A DNA stretch of 64,000 nt, taken from Micromonospora_I sp040659735. GTDB lineage: Bacteria; Actinomycetota; Actinomycetes; Mycobacteriales; Micromonosporaceae. The notes below the pieces were generated by a model. That model had not been told where the DNA came from and searched no databases. It saw nothing but the letters and a program-made list of their open reading frames with translations. A program made the translations under genes and the position numbers. The DNA lies in the NCBI RefSeq assembly GCF_040659735.1, contig NZ_JBFANZ010000016.1:62001-126000 (forward strand), given 5' to 3'. Shown here piece after piece: positions 25,926-35,069 of the stretch; within the stretch, counting starts at the first letter, position 1; every line of letters starts with the position of its first letter.

Positions 25926-27644
25926 TCAGGGCAGGATCCACTTCTGGTTGGCGGCGCCGCCGACGCAGGTCCAGAGATGCACCGGCGTGCCGTCCGCGGA
26001 GTTGTTGCCCGAAACGTCGAGACACTTGCCCGACTGCGGATTACGCACGGTGCCGTCGGCCTGCGCCGCCCAGTTCTGCGCGCCGCTGCCGTTGCAACTC
26101 CACAACTGGATCTTCGTGCCGTCGGCGCTGCCGCCACCCGACACGTCCAGACACTTGCCCAACGCCTTCACCGTGCTCCCCGACGTTACTGCCCAGGTCT
26201 GCGCGGCCGTGCCGTTGCAGCCGTAGAGCTGGATCTGGGTGCCGTCGGCCGTTCCGGAGCTCCGCACGTCGAGACACTTCCCGGCCAGCCCCTTGATCGG
26301 CCCGGTGCCGCCGGTCGGCGGGGGCTGCGTACCGCCCAGTTCCTTGATCCGGACGTTGCGGAACGCGACGTCGTCGCCCGTGCCGTGGTTCTGGATGCCG
26401 ATGTGGCCGGCGAGCGACCGAACCGGGTCGGTGTTGGTGAAGTCGTTGATCTTCACGCCGTTGAGGAAGATCTGAAGCCGCTCCCCCTCGACCAGCAGTT
26501 CATAGGTGTTCCACTCCCCCGGCGGATTGAGCGCCGCGTCCCGGGCGGCGATGTCGGCGGACTTGAACGTGTAGACCGCGCCGGTGGTGCGGTCGGCCGC
26601 GTCCGTCGCGTCGATCTGGATCTCGTACCCGTTGTTCACCGCCGACCACGGATCGCTCGACGGCGGGAACCCGATGAAGATGCCCGAGTTGTCGTCGCCC
26701 GGCATCTTCCAGTCCAGCTTCAGCGAGTACGAGGTGAACTGCTTGGCACTGTGCCAGAACAGCCCCATCCCGCCGACCGAGGTCAGGGTGGCGTCCGAGT
26801 TGCTGAAGCTGCCCGGCCCGGCCTGCGACCAGCCGCTCGTCGAGCCGTTGTAGAGGGTCGTGTAACCGGTCTCCGGGCGGCAGTCGGCCTTCGTGCGCCC
26901 GGCGGCGTAGCGGATGCCGCCGAGCAGGTGGGACCGGAACGCGGGCTCCGCGTACGACGCCTGGGTGTGGCCACCGCCCGTGTAGAAGGAGCGGCCGCCC
27001 GCGTACGACTTGCACCAGACGTGCGGGTGGTCGGCGCCCATGCCCCCGCCCGAGTACGACGACTCGTCGAGGGTCGCCAGCACCCGCGCGCTCGAGCGGG
27101 CATTGGTCTGGTAGTTGTACCACTCGTCGGTGCGGGTCCAGGTCTGCGGCAGGTGGGCGGTGGCCGCGTGCGCGCGGTTCTCGACCTTCACGTTGGCCTG
27201 CTGAATCGCCGGATGGGAGGCGAAGTAGGCGCCGACGAGATCGCCGTAGAAGGACCAGCCGTATTCGGTGTCCGCGGCGGAGTGCACCCCGACGTAGCCG
27301 CCACCGGCGCGGATGTAGGACTCGAAGGCGGCCTCCTGGGTCGCGTTCAGCACGTCTCCGGTGGTGTTGAGGAAGACGACCGCCTCGTACCGGCCCAGGT
27401 TGGCGGTGGTGAAGGTGGCCGAGTCCTCGGTGGCGGTGACGGTGAAGTTGTTGGCCGCGCCGAGGTCGCGGATGGTCTGGGTGCCGACGGCGATCGAATC
27501 GTGCCGGAACCCGGCGGTCTTGGAGAAGACCAGGACGTCGTACGCCGCGTCGGCGGCGCTGGCCGGGCCGGCCGGCGTGGTGCAGGCGAGGACGGCGAGC
27601 GTGGCGGTGGCCATCCCCAGGACTGATCTGGCGAGTCTTCGCAT
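25926..27644 (-). CDS. Secreted ThuA-like / 3-keto-sugar hydrolase-like (DUF1080) / ricin-lectin protein
   Basis: Seen: 572 residues. A Sec signal (residues 1-31, ending GPASAAD) is followed by a ThuA glutamine-amidotransferase-like domain at about 33-250 (VLVFSKTAGFRHDSIAVG, GGGYVGVHSAADTEYGW, GGHTQASYAEPAFRSHLLGG). A DUF1080 concanavalin-like domain spans about 265-440 (TTLYNGSTSGWSQAG, FWHSAKQFTSYSLKLDWKMP, NNGYEIQIDATD). The C-terminal ricin B beta-trefoil has three QxW-type repeats (GKCLDV...NW). Known: DUF1080 proteins include 3-keto-disaccharide hydrolases; ricin domains bind galactose or xylose polymers. Neighbours: 24 bases downstream of the sugar-dehydrogenase-like gene, in the same direction. 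Inference: extracellular processing of oxidised polysaccharide. Confidence 0.88.
   Translation of the reverse strand: MRRLARSVLGMATATLAVLACTTPAGPASAADAAYDVLVFSKTAGFRHDSIAVGTQTIRDLGAANNFTVTATEDSATFTTANLGRYEAVVFLNTTGDVLNATQEAAFESYIRAGGGYVGVHSAADTEYGWSFYGDLVGAYFASHPAIQQANVKVENRAHAATAHLPQTWTRTDEWYNYQTNARSSARVLATLDESSYSGGGMGADHPHVWCKSYAGGRSFYTGGGHTQASYAEPAFRSHLLGGIRYAAGRTKADCRPETGYTTLYNGSTSGWSQAGPGSFSNSDATLTSVGGMGLFWHSAKQFTSYSLKLDWKMPGDDNSGIFIGFPPSSDPWSAVNNGYEIQIDATDAADRTTGAVYTFKSADIAARDAALNPPGEWNTYELLVEGERLQIFLNGVKINDFTNTDPVRSLAGHIGIQNHGTGDDVAFRNVRIKELGGTQPPPTGGTGPIKGLAGKCLDVRSSGTADGTQIQLYGCNGTAAQTWAVTSGSTVKALGKCLDVSGGGSADGTKIQLWSCNGSGAQNWAAQADGTVRNPQSGKCLDVSGNNSADGTPVHLWTCVGGAANQKWILP
26050..26182. 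repeat. 133-bp tract identical to 27790-27922
   Basis: Within the ricin-lectin region, 133 consecutive bases are identical to the matching part of the next gene (offset exactly 1740), while the flanks on both sides show scattered differences. This points to recent gene conversion or duplication of the lectin module. Confidence 0.85.
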
Positions 27645-27668
27645 GGTCGATCTCTCCCTAGAGGGGGG

Positions 27669-30500
27669 TTACGGCAGGGTCCACTTCTGGTTGGCGGCCG
27701 CGGTGCAGGTCCAGAGATGCACCGGCGTGCCGTCCGCGGAGTTGTTGCCCGAGACATCCAGACACTTGCCCGACTGCGGATTACGGACCGTGCCGTCGGC
27801 CTGCGCCGCCCAGTTCTGCGCGCCGCTGCCGTTGCAACTCCACAACTGGATCTTCGTGCCGTCGGCGCTGCCGCCACCCGACACGTCCAGACACTTGCCC
27901 AACGCCTTCACCGTGCTCCCCGGCGCCACCGTCCACGTCTGCGCGGCCGTGCCGTTGCACCCGTAGAGCTGGATCTGGGTGCCGTCGGCGGTGGCGGAGT
28001 TGCTGACGTCGAGGCACTTGCCCGCCAGCCCCTTGATCGGCCCGGTCCCGCCGCCACCACCCGAACCGCCCGTCGTGAAGGTGAACGAGTCGAGGTCGTA
28101 GAGGGCTCCGGTGCCGGCTCCGGCGAACGTCAGGTAGAGCGTCGTGGTGGCCGTCGGCGCGCCGGTGACGGTGCCGGACACCGTGGTGAACGTGTCCCAG
28201 CCGCCGGTCACCGGGACCGTCGCCGAGCCCAGCACCGTGCCGGTCGGTGAACCGGCCCGCACCTGCAGGGTGCCGCCGGCCCCCGCCGAGGAGACCCGGG
28301 CGGTGAACGACGTGACGTTGCCGAGCCGGTACGGCTCGAACGCGATCCAGTCGCCGTTGTTGATGTCGCCAACCGTCTTGCCACCCTCGGCCGGGGTCTT
28401 GTCGAACGTGCTGATCCCCGACGAGGTCTTGAAGTGCTCGGCCTGGCGGTGCTTGGGCTGCAGGCTCTGCTGGGTGTGCGTGGTCAGGCCGCCGTTGTCG
28501 GTGTACTCGGCGTCGAAGATGGCGAAGATGTTCGCCGCGTCGTCGTGCTCACCGTCGACCGGGATCGTGATCGAGCCGGAGCAGCCGGTCTTCGAGGTGA
28601 TCTGGTGGCCGTGGCTGTCGTGTCCCAGCACGTACGTCATCTTGACCCGGGCGCAGTCGATCGCGCCGTCCTCCGGGTCGGTCACCGTGATCTGGTAGGG
28701 CACGGTGTCGCCGAAGGCGAAGAGCTGCCCGTTGCCCGGCGACTGGACGGTAACGGTCGGCGCGGAGTTGCCGACCGAGATGCGCACGCTGGAGCTGCCG
28801 GTGGCGCCGGCCGGGTCCCGTACGGTCAGCGTCGCCGTGTAGGTGCCGTTGGCCGTGTAGGTCTTCGACGGGTTGGCGGCGGTGGAACTGGTGCCGTCGC
28901 CGAAGTTCCAGGAGTAGGTCAACGCCCCGCCCTCGGGGTCCGAGGAGCCGGCCGACGAGAAGGCGACGGTGAGCGGCGCCGGGCCGGAGGTGCGGTTGGC
29001 GCTGGCGACCGCGGTCGGCGCGCGGTTGCCGCCGCCGATGTACTCGAAGCGGTAGAGCGCCGAGTTGGCGTCGCCGTTGAAGTAGCCGGTGCCGTAGTCG
29101 AGCAGGTAGTAGGCGCCGTCGGGTCCGAAGGCGGAGTCCATCACCTGCTTGCCGACCCAGGGAAAGCTCTCGATCGCGCCCGGCGACCCGTCGCCGTTGA
29201 CGTGGATCGGCTTGATCCAGCCCCGACCGAACTCGGTGGCGAAGAACTGCCCGTCGAAGCCCTGCGGGAACTTCACCGGCGAGTTGAGCGCCGCGTTGTA
29301 GCGGTAGACCGGGCCGGCCATCGGCGACTCGGAGCCGCCACCGAACTCCGGCGGGGAGCCGGCGTCACCGGCGTACCGGATCCAGGCCGCGCGGGCCGCG
29401 GGCAGCGTGCCCTGCCCGGTGTTGCGGAACGAGTTGTTCGTCGGGCCCCCGGTGCAGTTGTACTTGGCGCCGGAGGGGCCGTTTGGGAAGGTCCACTCGT
29501 TGTAGGTCTCGGTCGCGCTGTTGCTGCCGGTGCAGTACGGCCAGCCGTAGTTGCCGGGCGAGGTGATCCGGTTGAATTCGACCTGCCCGCTGGGGCCCCG
29601 GTTGGCGGCGGTCGAGCCCGCGTCCGGCCCGTAGTCGCCGACGTAGACGATCCCGGTCGCCTTGTCGACGCTCATCCGGAACGGGTTGCGGAAGCCCATC
29701 GCGTAGATCTCCGGCCGCGTGTTGGCGGTGCCGGGCGCGAAGAGGTTGCCGCCCGGGATCGCGTACGTCCCGTTGGCGTTCACCTTGATCCGGAGGATCT
29801 TGCCGCGCAGGTCGTTGGTGTTGCCGGCGCTGCGCTGGGCGTCGTACGCCGGATTGCGGTCGGTGCGCTCGTCGATCGGCGAGTAGCCGGCGGAGTCGAA
29901 CGGGTTGCTGTCGTCGCCGGTCGACAGGTAGAGGTTGCCGGCCGCGTCGAAGTCGATGTCACCGCCGACGTGGCAGCACATCCCCCGGTCCGCCGGGACG
30001 TCGAGGACGGTGACCTGGCTGCCCATGTTGACGGTGTGGTCGGCGTTGAGGGTGAACCGGGCGAGCCGGTTGACCCCCTGCCACGTCGCCCAGTTGCCGC
30101 CGGCGGCCGGGGCGTCCCCGGCGGGGGTGGCCAGCGGCGGGGCGTAGTAGAGGTAGATCTGGCGGTTGCTGGCGAAGTTGGGGTCCACGCCGACGCCCTG
30201 CAGCCCCTCCTCGTCGTGGGTGTAGACGGGGAGGGTGCCGATCACCGAGGTGACGCCGTTGACGTCGGTGCGGCGCAGCGTGCCGTTGCGCGCGGTGTGC
30301 AGCACCGAGCGGTCCGGCAGGACCGCCAGCGACATGGGCTCGCCCATCTCGGCGACGCCGCGGGCGAGTTCGATCTGCTGGAAGTCTGCGGGGTTGATGG
30401 GGTGGGCCGCGGCCGGCGGTGACCCGCTCAGCACGGTGAGGGCGGAGGCGGTGACGAGCACCAGTGCGGCGCCCGCCGCCCGCCCACGTGGTATGGACAT
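27669..30500 (-). CDS. Secreted PQQ-type sugar dehydrogenase-like / PKD / CBM6 / ricin-lectin protein
   Basis: Seen: 943 residues. A Sec signal (residues 1-32, ending PPAAAHP) precedes a six-bladed glucose/sorbosone dehydrogenase-like propeller, about 38-480 (VLPDRSVLHTARNGTLRRTD, GLQGVGVDPNFASNRQIYLY, HVGGDIDFDAAGNLYLSTGD, YAMGFRNPFRMSVDKATG). A PKD domain follows, about 490-575 (AFSSAGSSDPEGGALTYSWN, FGDGTSS). After an Ig-like linker comes a CBM6-like domain near 690-810 and a ricin trefoil (last 115 residues, three GKCLDV repeats). Known: such propellers oxidise sugars or bind polysaccharide; many secreted actinomycete versions are uncharacterised. Co-directional with the ThuA/DUF1080 gene 24 bases downstream; together they look like an extracellular sugar-oxidation pair. 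An AT-rich upstream region (30690-30790) probably holds the promoter. Confidence 0.9.
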   Translation of the reverse strand: MSIPRGRAAGAALVLVTASALTVLSGSPPAAAHPINPADFQQIELARGVAEMGEPMSLAVLPDRSVLHTARNGTLRRTDVNGVTSVIGTLPVYTHDEEGLQGVGVDPNFASNRQIYLYYAPPLATPAGDAPAAGGNWATWQGVNRLARFTLNADHTVNMGSQVTVLDVPADRGMCCHVGGDIDFDAAGNLYLSTGDDSNPFDSAGYSPIDERTDRNPAYDAQRSAGNTNDLRGKILRIKVNANGTYAIPGGNLFAPGTANTRPEIYAMGFRNPFRMSVDKATGIVYVGDYGPDAGSTAANRGPSGQVEFNRITSPGNYGWPYCTGSNSATETYNEWTFPNGPSGAKYNCTGGPTNNSFRNTGQGTLPAARAAWIRYAGDAGSPPEFGGGSESPMAGPVYRYNAALNSPVKFPQGFDGQFFATEFGRGWIKPIHVNGDGSPGAIESFPWVGKQVMDSAFGPDGAYYLLDYGTGYFNGDANSALYRFEYIGGGNRAPTAVASANRTSGPAPLTVAFSSAGSSDPEGGALTYSWNFGDGTSSTAANPSKTYTANGTYTATLTVRDPAGATGSSSVRISVGNSAPTVTVQSPGNGQLFAFGDTVPYQITVTDPEDGAIDCARVKMTYVLGHDSHGHQITSKTGCSGSITIPVDGEHDDAANIFAIFDAEYTDNGGLTTHTQQSLQPKHRQAEHFKTSSGISTFDKTPAEGGKTVGDINNGDWIAFEPYRLGNVTSFTARVSSAGAGGTLQVRAGSPTGTVLGSATVPVTGGWDTFTTVSGTVTGAPTATTTLYLTFAGAGTGALYDLDSFTFTTGGSGGGGGTGPIKGLAGKCLDVSNSATADGTQIQLYGCNGTAAQTWTVAPGSTVKALGKCLDVSGGGSADGTKIQLWSCNGSGAQNWAAQADGTVRNPQSGKCLDVSGNNSADGTPVHLWTCTAAANQKWTLP
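27790..27922. repeat. 133-bp tract identical to 26050-26182
   Basis: Second copy of the identical stretch in the ricin-lectin coding region; see 26050-26182. Confidence 0.85.
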
Positions 30501-30800
30501 GGCTGTGCATCCCTTCCTGACTGGTTGTGGTCAGGCAGGGCGCGCGCCGCCGCGCCAGATGCCGTCACGGGGACAGCGGCCCGACGGGGTGCCACGACCG
30601 TCAGGACGCCGGTGGTTGCCGGCCCGGTGTCGACTCCGGCCCGTCATCCACATGCGACGGTGGCCGCGCCATCGGCCGCCGTCGTAACAACCCAGGAGTT
30701 GTGAACGACACACTAATAGGGACAGCTAGATACGTCTATATCTTTCGCGCGCTTACTTCTAGCTTTCGCTGGATCGGACAAAAGTTGCGGGCGACGGGCG
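30501..30800 (-). promoter_or_regulatory. Upstream region of the sugar-dehydrogenase gene, AT-rich core
   Basis: 300 bases without a gene. Bases 30690-30790 are strikingly AT-rich for this window. They hold CTTTCGC twice (30742-30748, 30763-30769), spaced 21 bases or two helical turns, and TAGA-TACG-TCTA at 30727-30738. These look like operator half-sites for a carbon-source regulator; which protein binds is unknown. The first gene read from here is at 30500 on the minus strand. Confidence 0.45.
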
Positions 30801-31727
30801 CTAACGCCGCGCGTCGGTCACCGGATAGCCCCACTCGCCGAGCGGCTTGCTGAGCACCCGCTCGACGGCGGCGACCTGCCCCGCCGTGAGCTCCTCGCGG
30901 TAGGCCTCACCCCGGCCGGGATGGAACGCGTACCGGCCGAACCCCTTCTCGAACGCCGGCGACCAGTCCAGGCCGAGGAAGTCGAGCATCCGGCCGAGCT
31001 CCTCCCGGGGCGCGGCGATCAGGTCCTCGTACCGGACGTCGAGCCACTGCCCGGCCGGGTGCGCCGCCCGCGCCTCGACGAAGGCCGCCATCAGCATCTT
31101 CCAGCCCAGCGCGGCGAGCACCGGGAACGAGTGCCCCGCCTCCTCCCACTCGCGGCGCAACTCGACCGGGAGCGACCCGAGGAACCAGCTGTCCGGCCCG
31201 CGCCACCCGTCCCACCAGCCCATCTGCAGCCACGAGTTGGCGACCGCCCGCCCGTCCCGCACCACGTTGACGACCCGCAGGTCGGGATAGGCGGCGCGCA
31301 GGAACCCGGTGCGCGGCCAGCCGGTCACGTGCTGCAGCAGCATCCGGCAGCCCTGCCGCTCGATCCGCCCGTCGAAGAAGCCGCGCAGCCGCCGCGCGAT
31401 GTGCGGGCTGAGATCGTCGGCGAGCAGATCGCGGCACGGCCGGGAGAAGCCGCCCATGACGTGCCGGTCGAGGAGGCGGTACGCCTCCGAGGGCGCCACC
31501 CGCAGCCGCCCCCGCTCGATCAGCCGCCGGCTGTGCCGCAGCGAGGTCATCCCCGCCGGGCGGGGAGCAGAACGGCGATAGAGCGCGCCGTTGAAGCGCC
31601 CTGTCAGGTTGAGCCGGGGCAGCTTGTCGTCCAGGCCGGAGACGAAACCGACCGCGGGATGCCGGGAGAGCAGCTCCTGCACCAGCGTCGAGCCGCACCG
31701 GCCGGTGCCGACCACCACTGACAACAT
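30801..31727 (-). CDS. Sulfotransferase family protein
   Basis: Seen: 308 residues. VVVGTGRCGSTLVQELLSRH is the 5'-phosphosulfate-binding loop typical of PAPS-dependent sulfotransferases. VVNVVRDGRAVANSWLQMGW holds the 3'-phosphate-binding Arg and Ser. DVRYEDLIAAPREELGRMLD is the usual C-terminal segment. Known: the family moves sulfate from PAPS to sugars, lipids or peptides in the cytosol. Neighbours: four bases after the stop of another sulfotransferase gene, itself coupled to a GT4 gene; the three form one operon reading leftwards. Inference: sulfation of a surface glycan sugar. Substrate not predictable. Confidence 0.88.
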   Translation of the reverse strand: MLSVVVGTGRCGSTLVQELLSRHPAVGFVSGLDDKLPRLNLTGRFNGALYRRSAPRPAGMTSLRHSRRLIERGRLRVAPSEAYRLLDRHVMGGFSRPCRDLLADDLSPHIARRLRGFFDGRIERQGCRMLLQHVTGWPRTGFLRAAYPDLRVVNVVRDGRAVANSWLQMGWWDGWRGPDSWFLGSLPVELRREWEEAGHSFPVLAALGWKMLMAAFVEARAAHPAGQWLDVRYEDLIAAPREELGRMLDFLGLDWSPAFEKGFGRYAFHPGRGEAYREELTAGQVAAVERVLSKPLGEWGYPVTDARR

Positions 31728-31731
31728 GGGT

Positions 31732-32700
31732 TCAGCCCTCCTGGGGGTTGGGTCGCCGACCGGACGCCGCGGCGGGGCGCCGCGGCCGGCGTACCGGATA
31801 ACCGAAACGCCGCACCAGCGGGGCGGCCACCGCCGTCACCACGGTGTACGCGCGCCCCGAGAGCCTGGCCCGCCACTCCGCGTCATCGGTGATCGGCACC
31901 GTGCCGACCCGATGCCGGGACGGGTTGCCGGCGACCGAATGCGTGGCAGCCAGCCGGACCACGCCGGGCGCCGGAAACGGGAGCTCGGCCGGGTCCGGCC
32001 CCGCGAAGCGCGCGATCCGCCGGGTGACCGCGGCCGGCGCGGCGACGAAGTCCTCGTACCGCACCCGCAGGTACCGCTCCGGTCGGCCCGCCCACAGCCG
32101 CAGCGTTGCGCCGTTCCACACCAGCCAGAGCAACGCGGCCTTCCAGACCGGGGGGCGGCTCATCAGCCGGTCGTCCGCCGCGCCGTCCAACCCACGGCGG
32201 CGCCGCCAGGAGAAGGCGGTGGCGCGCGGGTCGCGGACCACGTGCAGGACGTAGAGCTCCACGCCGGGGAGGGTGCCGAGCAGCGCGCCGTACGGGGGCA
32301 GCTTCGACGAGTCGACGATGACGGCGCCGGTCTCCCCCGCCAGCGCGGCGTACAGCGCGGCGATGACCGCGTCGTCGGGGTGCGCGGCGAGCGCCGGCGC
32401 CCCCCGATCGTGCCGGCGCAGCAGTGCGGGGAGGGCGCGCATCCGCAGCCGGGTACGCAGCCCGGCGGCGATCCGCGCCGGAGCGGCCGCGGGGATCTCC
32501 GCCATCACCGAGGCCCAGAAGGGGCAGTCGGCGAACCGGACACCGCAGCCGCAGGGACGGTTCTCCGCCACCCCCCGTTGCCACAGGTAGCGCAGCTCCC
32601 CCGCCGCGAAGAAACCGTCGAGTTGCCCGAGGACCGTGGTGATCAGCGTGCTGCCGCTCCGGCCGCTGCCCGCGAGGTAGAGCACCCGCACGGCGCTCAC
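31732..32700 (-). CDS. Sulfotransferase family protein
   Basis: Seen: 322 residues. VRVLYLAGSGRSGSTLITTV is the phosphosulfate-binding loop; YVLHVVRDPRATAFSWRRRR holds the second nucleotide-binding element; YLRVRYEDFVAAPAAVTRRI follows. CGCGVRFADCPFW adds several cysteines near residue 50, seen in a subset of actinomycete members. Start: GTG at 32700 overlaps the stop of the GT4 gene as GTGA, so translation is coupled. Longer in-frame sequence upstream belongs to the GT4 gene read in another frame and is rejected. Role as for the neighbouring enzyme: sulfation of a glycan or lipid (inference). Confidence 0.86.
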   Translation of the reverse strand: MSAVRVLYLAGSGRSGSTLITTVLGQLDGFFAAGELRYLWQRGVAENRPCGCGVRFADCPFWASVMAEIPAAAPARIAAGLRTRLRMRALPALLRRHDRGAPALAAHPDDAVIAALYAALAGETGAVIVDSSKLPPYGALLGTLPGVELYVLHVVRDPRATAFSWRRRRGLDGAADDRLMSRPPVWKAALLWLVWNGATLRLWAGRPERYLRVRYEDFVAAPAAVTRRIARFAGPDPAELPFPAPGVVRLAATHSVAGNPSRHRVGTVPITDDAEWRARLSGRAYTVVTAVAAPLVRRFGYPVRRPRRPAAASGRRPNPQEG

Positions 32701-33929
32701 CGCGGCGCCCCGGCGAGCGCGTACAGCTCGCGCAGCCCCGTCAGGTGCGCCGCCGGGCTGAAGTCCCGCTCCACCCTGGCCCGGCCCGCGCGCCCCATCG
32801 CGTACGCCCGGCCCGGGTCGGCCACCAGCCGGCCGAGCGCCACCGCGAGCGCCGCCGGATCGTCGGCCACGACGATCTCGCCGTCCACCCCGGCGGTGAT
32901 CAGCTCGGGGAGCCCGCCCAGGTCGGTGCCGACCACCGGCACCCCGCACCCGAACGCCTCCAGCACCGCCATCGGCTGGTTCTCGTGCCATCGCGACGGC
33001 ACCGCGACCACCGCCGCGGAGCGGATCAACTCGTGCAGCCGGGTCTTGTCGAGCCGGCCGTGGAACCGGATCCGCCCCGGCGCCAGCCGCCGCGCCCGCT
33101 CCTCCAACGCCGGCCGGGCCGGGCCGTCCCCGGCGATGTCGACCGGCGCGCCGGCGGGGAGGGCGGCGACCGCCTCGATCAGCAGGTCAACGCCCTTCTC
33201 GTGGGAGAGGCGGCCGGCGTAGACCACCCCGCCACCGGGCGTCTCCTTCATCGGCAGCGCCGCCACGTCGACGAAGTGGTTCAGCACGTGCATCCGGTCG
33301 GGGAAGACGCCGGCCCGGCCCATCACCCCGGCCAGGAACCGACTCGGGCTGACGAAGACCGCGACCGGGTCGTACGCCCGCAGCGACCGGTGCAGCCACG
33401 ACTCCACCGCGAGCAGCGCGCTCGGGCCCAGCGCGCCGTCCTTGCAGCGACGCCGCGCCGCCATCAGCGGACCGCCGGTCACGCAGGCGTCACAGAGCTC
33501 GCCCTTGTCCAGGAGTTGATAGCTCGGGCAGGCGAGCTTGTAGTCGTGCAGCGTCAGCACGCACGGCACCTTCGCGGCACGCGCCGCGGCCAGCACCGAC
33601 GGGGAGAGCTGGTGGTAGATGTTGTGCAGGTGCACCACGTCGGGGCGGAAATCGGCGAGCACCCGGGCCAGGCCCCGGCGCCCCGCCGGCGACCAGATCA
33701 TCCGGCCGGCGGCCGCGGCGCGCGGCCGCAGCCCGCGCGGCGCCGGTTCGAACTCCACATGGGACGGAAAGTGCTCAGCGTACGGAAGCGGCGACTCATT
33801 GTGAGGATGGGTCATCCCGAAGTACCCGACCTCGTCGCCCGCCGCCCGTTGCAGCTCCGCGAGGTCCAGCAGGTATCCCTCCGCCCCGCCGCGACGGTAG
33901 AGGAACTTGTTGACATGGAGGACACGCAT
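32697..33929 (-). CDS. GT4-family glycosyltransferase
   Basis: Seen: 410 residues. MRVLHVNKFLYRRGGAEGYL is the GT4 N-terminal strand and glycine loop; DVVHLHNIYHQLSPSVL follows. ELCDACVTGGPLMAARRRCK carries cysteines common in this subgroup. The donor domain opens with GGGVVYAGRLSHEKGVDLLI and contains VAVPSRWHENQPMAVLEAFG, with the E-x7-E type sugar-nucleotide signature. Known: inverting or retaining transfer to lipid-linked or polysaccharide acceptors. Neighbours: first gene of an operon with two sulfotransferases, divergent from a second sulfotransferase operon at 34122. Acceptor and donor unknown. Confidence 0.92.
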   Translation of the reverse strand: MRVLHVNKFLYRRGGAEGYLLDLAELQRAAGDEVGYFGMTHPHNESPLPYAEHFPSHVEFEPAPRGLRPRAAAAGRMIWSPAGRRGLARVLADFRPDVVHLHNIYHQLSPSVLAAARAAKVPCVLTLHDYKLACPSYQLLDKGELCDACVTGGPLMAARRRCKDGALGPSALLAVESWLHRSLRAYDPVAVFVSPSRFLAGVMGRAGVFPDRMHVLNHFVDVAALPMKETPGGGVVYAGRLSHEKGVDLLIEAVAALPAGAPVDIAGDGPARPALEERARRLAPGRIRFHGRLDKTRLHELIRSAAVVAVPSRWHENQPMAVLEAFGCGVPVVGTDLGGLPELITAGVDGEIVVADDPAALAVALGRLVADPGRAYAMGRAGRARVERDFSPAAHLTGLRELYALAGAPR

Positions 33930-34121
33930 CGGTGTGGAACCTATTCAGCCCTGATCGATCAGTCCAGCTCGCGATCTCCATGTGCCTGAAAGGGTGATCT
34001 CCCGGTGGCCGTCCGGGCCGCGGCCTGGCCTTCCACCATCCCCTGTGTATAGCCTGGCTCCGCTGAAGACCTCGCGCGGCTCGGCCGACCCGTCGTCGCC
34101 AGCCGCGAGCGAGGAGGAGCA

Positions 34122-35069
34122 GTGGCCCACGACGACGAGCCCTCCGCCCTCGCCTACACGGCCCGCCGCGTCGCGCGGCACGTGCGATGGGCCCGCACCG
34201 AGGGCATCCGCCGGCTGGTCGAGGAGGACCGGCTCGACCCGGTCGAACGGATCGGCACCGCGCTGGCCAAGCGCCGCTGGCGACGCCGGCACGGCGTGCC
34301 GCCCGGCACCGCGCTCCCGGTCTACCTGGTCGGCCTGCAGCGCAGCGGCACCAACATGCTGGTCCGCGGGCTGGACACCGCGCCCCAGTTCGAGGTCCGC
34401 AACGAGAACGACGCCCAGCTCTTCCACCGCTTCCAGCTCCGCCCCGACGACCGCCTGGTCGAGACGGTCCACCGCAGCCGGCACGCGTACGTGCTGGTCA
34501 AACCCCTCTGCGAGACCCACCGGGTGGATCAGCTGCTCGCCCTACCGGGGCTCGCCCCCGGCCGGGCACTGTGGAGCTGGCGGGACGTCGACGACCGCGC
34601 CCGCTCCGAGGTCGCCAAGTTCGGCGACGCCAACCTGTCCGCGCTGCGCGCCATCGCCGACGGCACGATCGGCGGCCGGTGGCAGGGGCAGCGCCTCGAC
34701 GCCGCGACCACGGAGCTGATCCGCGAACTCGACCCCGTCCGGATGGACCCGTACACCGCCGCCGCGCTCTTCTGGTGGGTCCGCAACGCGCTCTTCTTCC
34801 GCCTCGCGCTGCACGAACGCGACGACGTGCTGCTCTGTTCGTACGACGCGCTCGTCGCCGACCCGGAGGGGCAGACCCGGCGGCTCTGCGCGTTCCTCGA
34901 CTTCCCCTACCAGCCGCGGCTCTGCGCGCACATCACCCGGCGGGCGCCGCAGCGCCGCCCCCTGGCGATCGACCCGCGGGTCCGTACCCTGTGCGACGAG
35001 CTGACCGCGCGCCTGGACGCGGCCGCCACCCGCCCGGCGCCCCGCGTGGAGAAGATGGTCCGTGACTGA
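34122..35069 (+). CDS. Sulfotransferase-like protein
   Basis: Seen: 315 residues, GTG start preceded by GAGGAGGAGCA. After a basic helical N-terminus comes LPVYLVGLQRSGTNMLVRGL, the phosphosulfate-loop equivalent, then AYVLVKPLCETHRVDQLLAL. LWSWRDVDDRARSEVAKFGD replaces the usual VRDPR element, and VLLCSYDALVADPEGQTRRL closes the domain. Known: members of this divergent group sit in actinomycete polysaccharide clusters. Because the second nucleotide-binding element is weak, sulfate transfer is likely but not certain. Neighbours: overlaps the next sulfotransferase by eight bases. Confidence 0.8.
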   Translation: MAHDDEPSALAYTARRVARHVRWARTEGIRRLVEEDRLDPVERIGTALAKRRWRRRHGVPPGTALPVYLVGLQRSGTNMLVRGLDTAPQFEVRNENDAQLFHRFQLRPDDRLVETVHRSRHAYVLVKPLCETHRVDQLLALPGLAPGRALWSWRDVDDRARSEVAKFGDANLSALRAIADGTIGGRWQGQRLDAATTELIRELDPVRMDPYTAAALFWWVRNALFFRLALHERDDVLLCSYDALVADPEGQTRRLCAFLDFPYQPRLCAHITRRAPQRRPLAIDPRVRTLCDELTARLDAAATRPAPRVEKMVRD

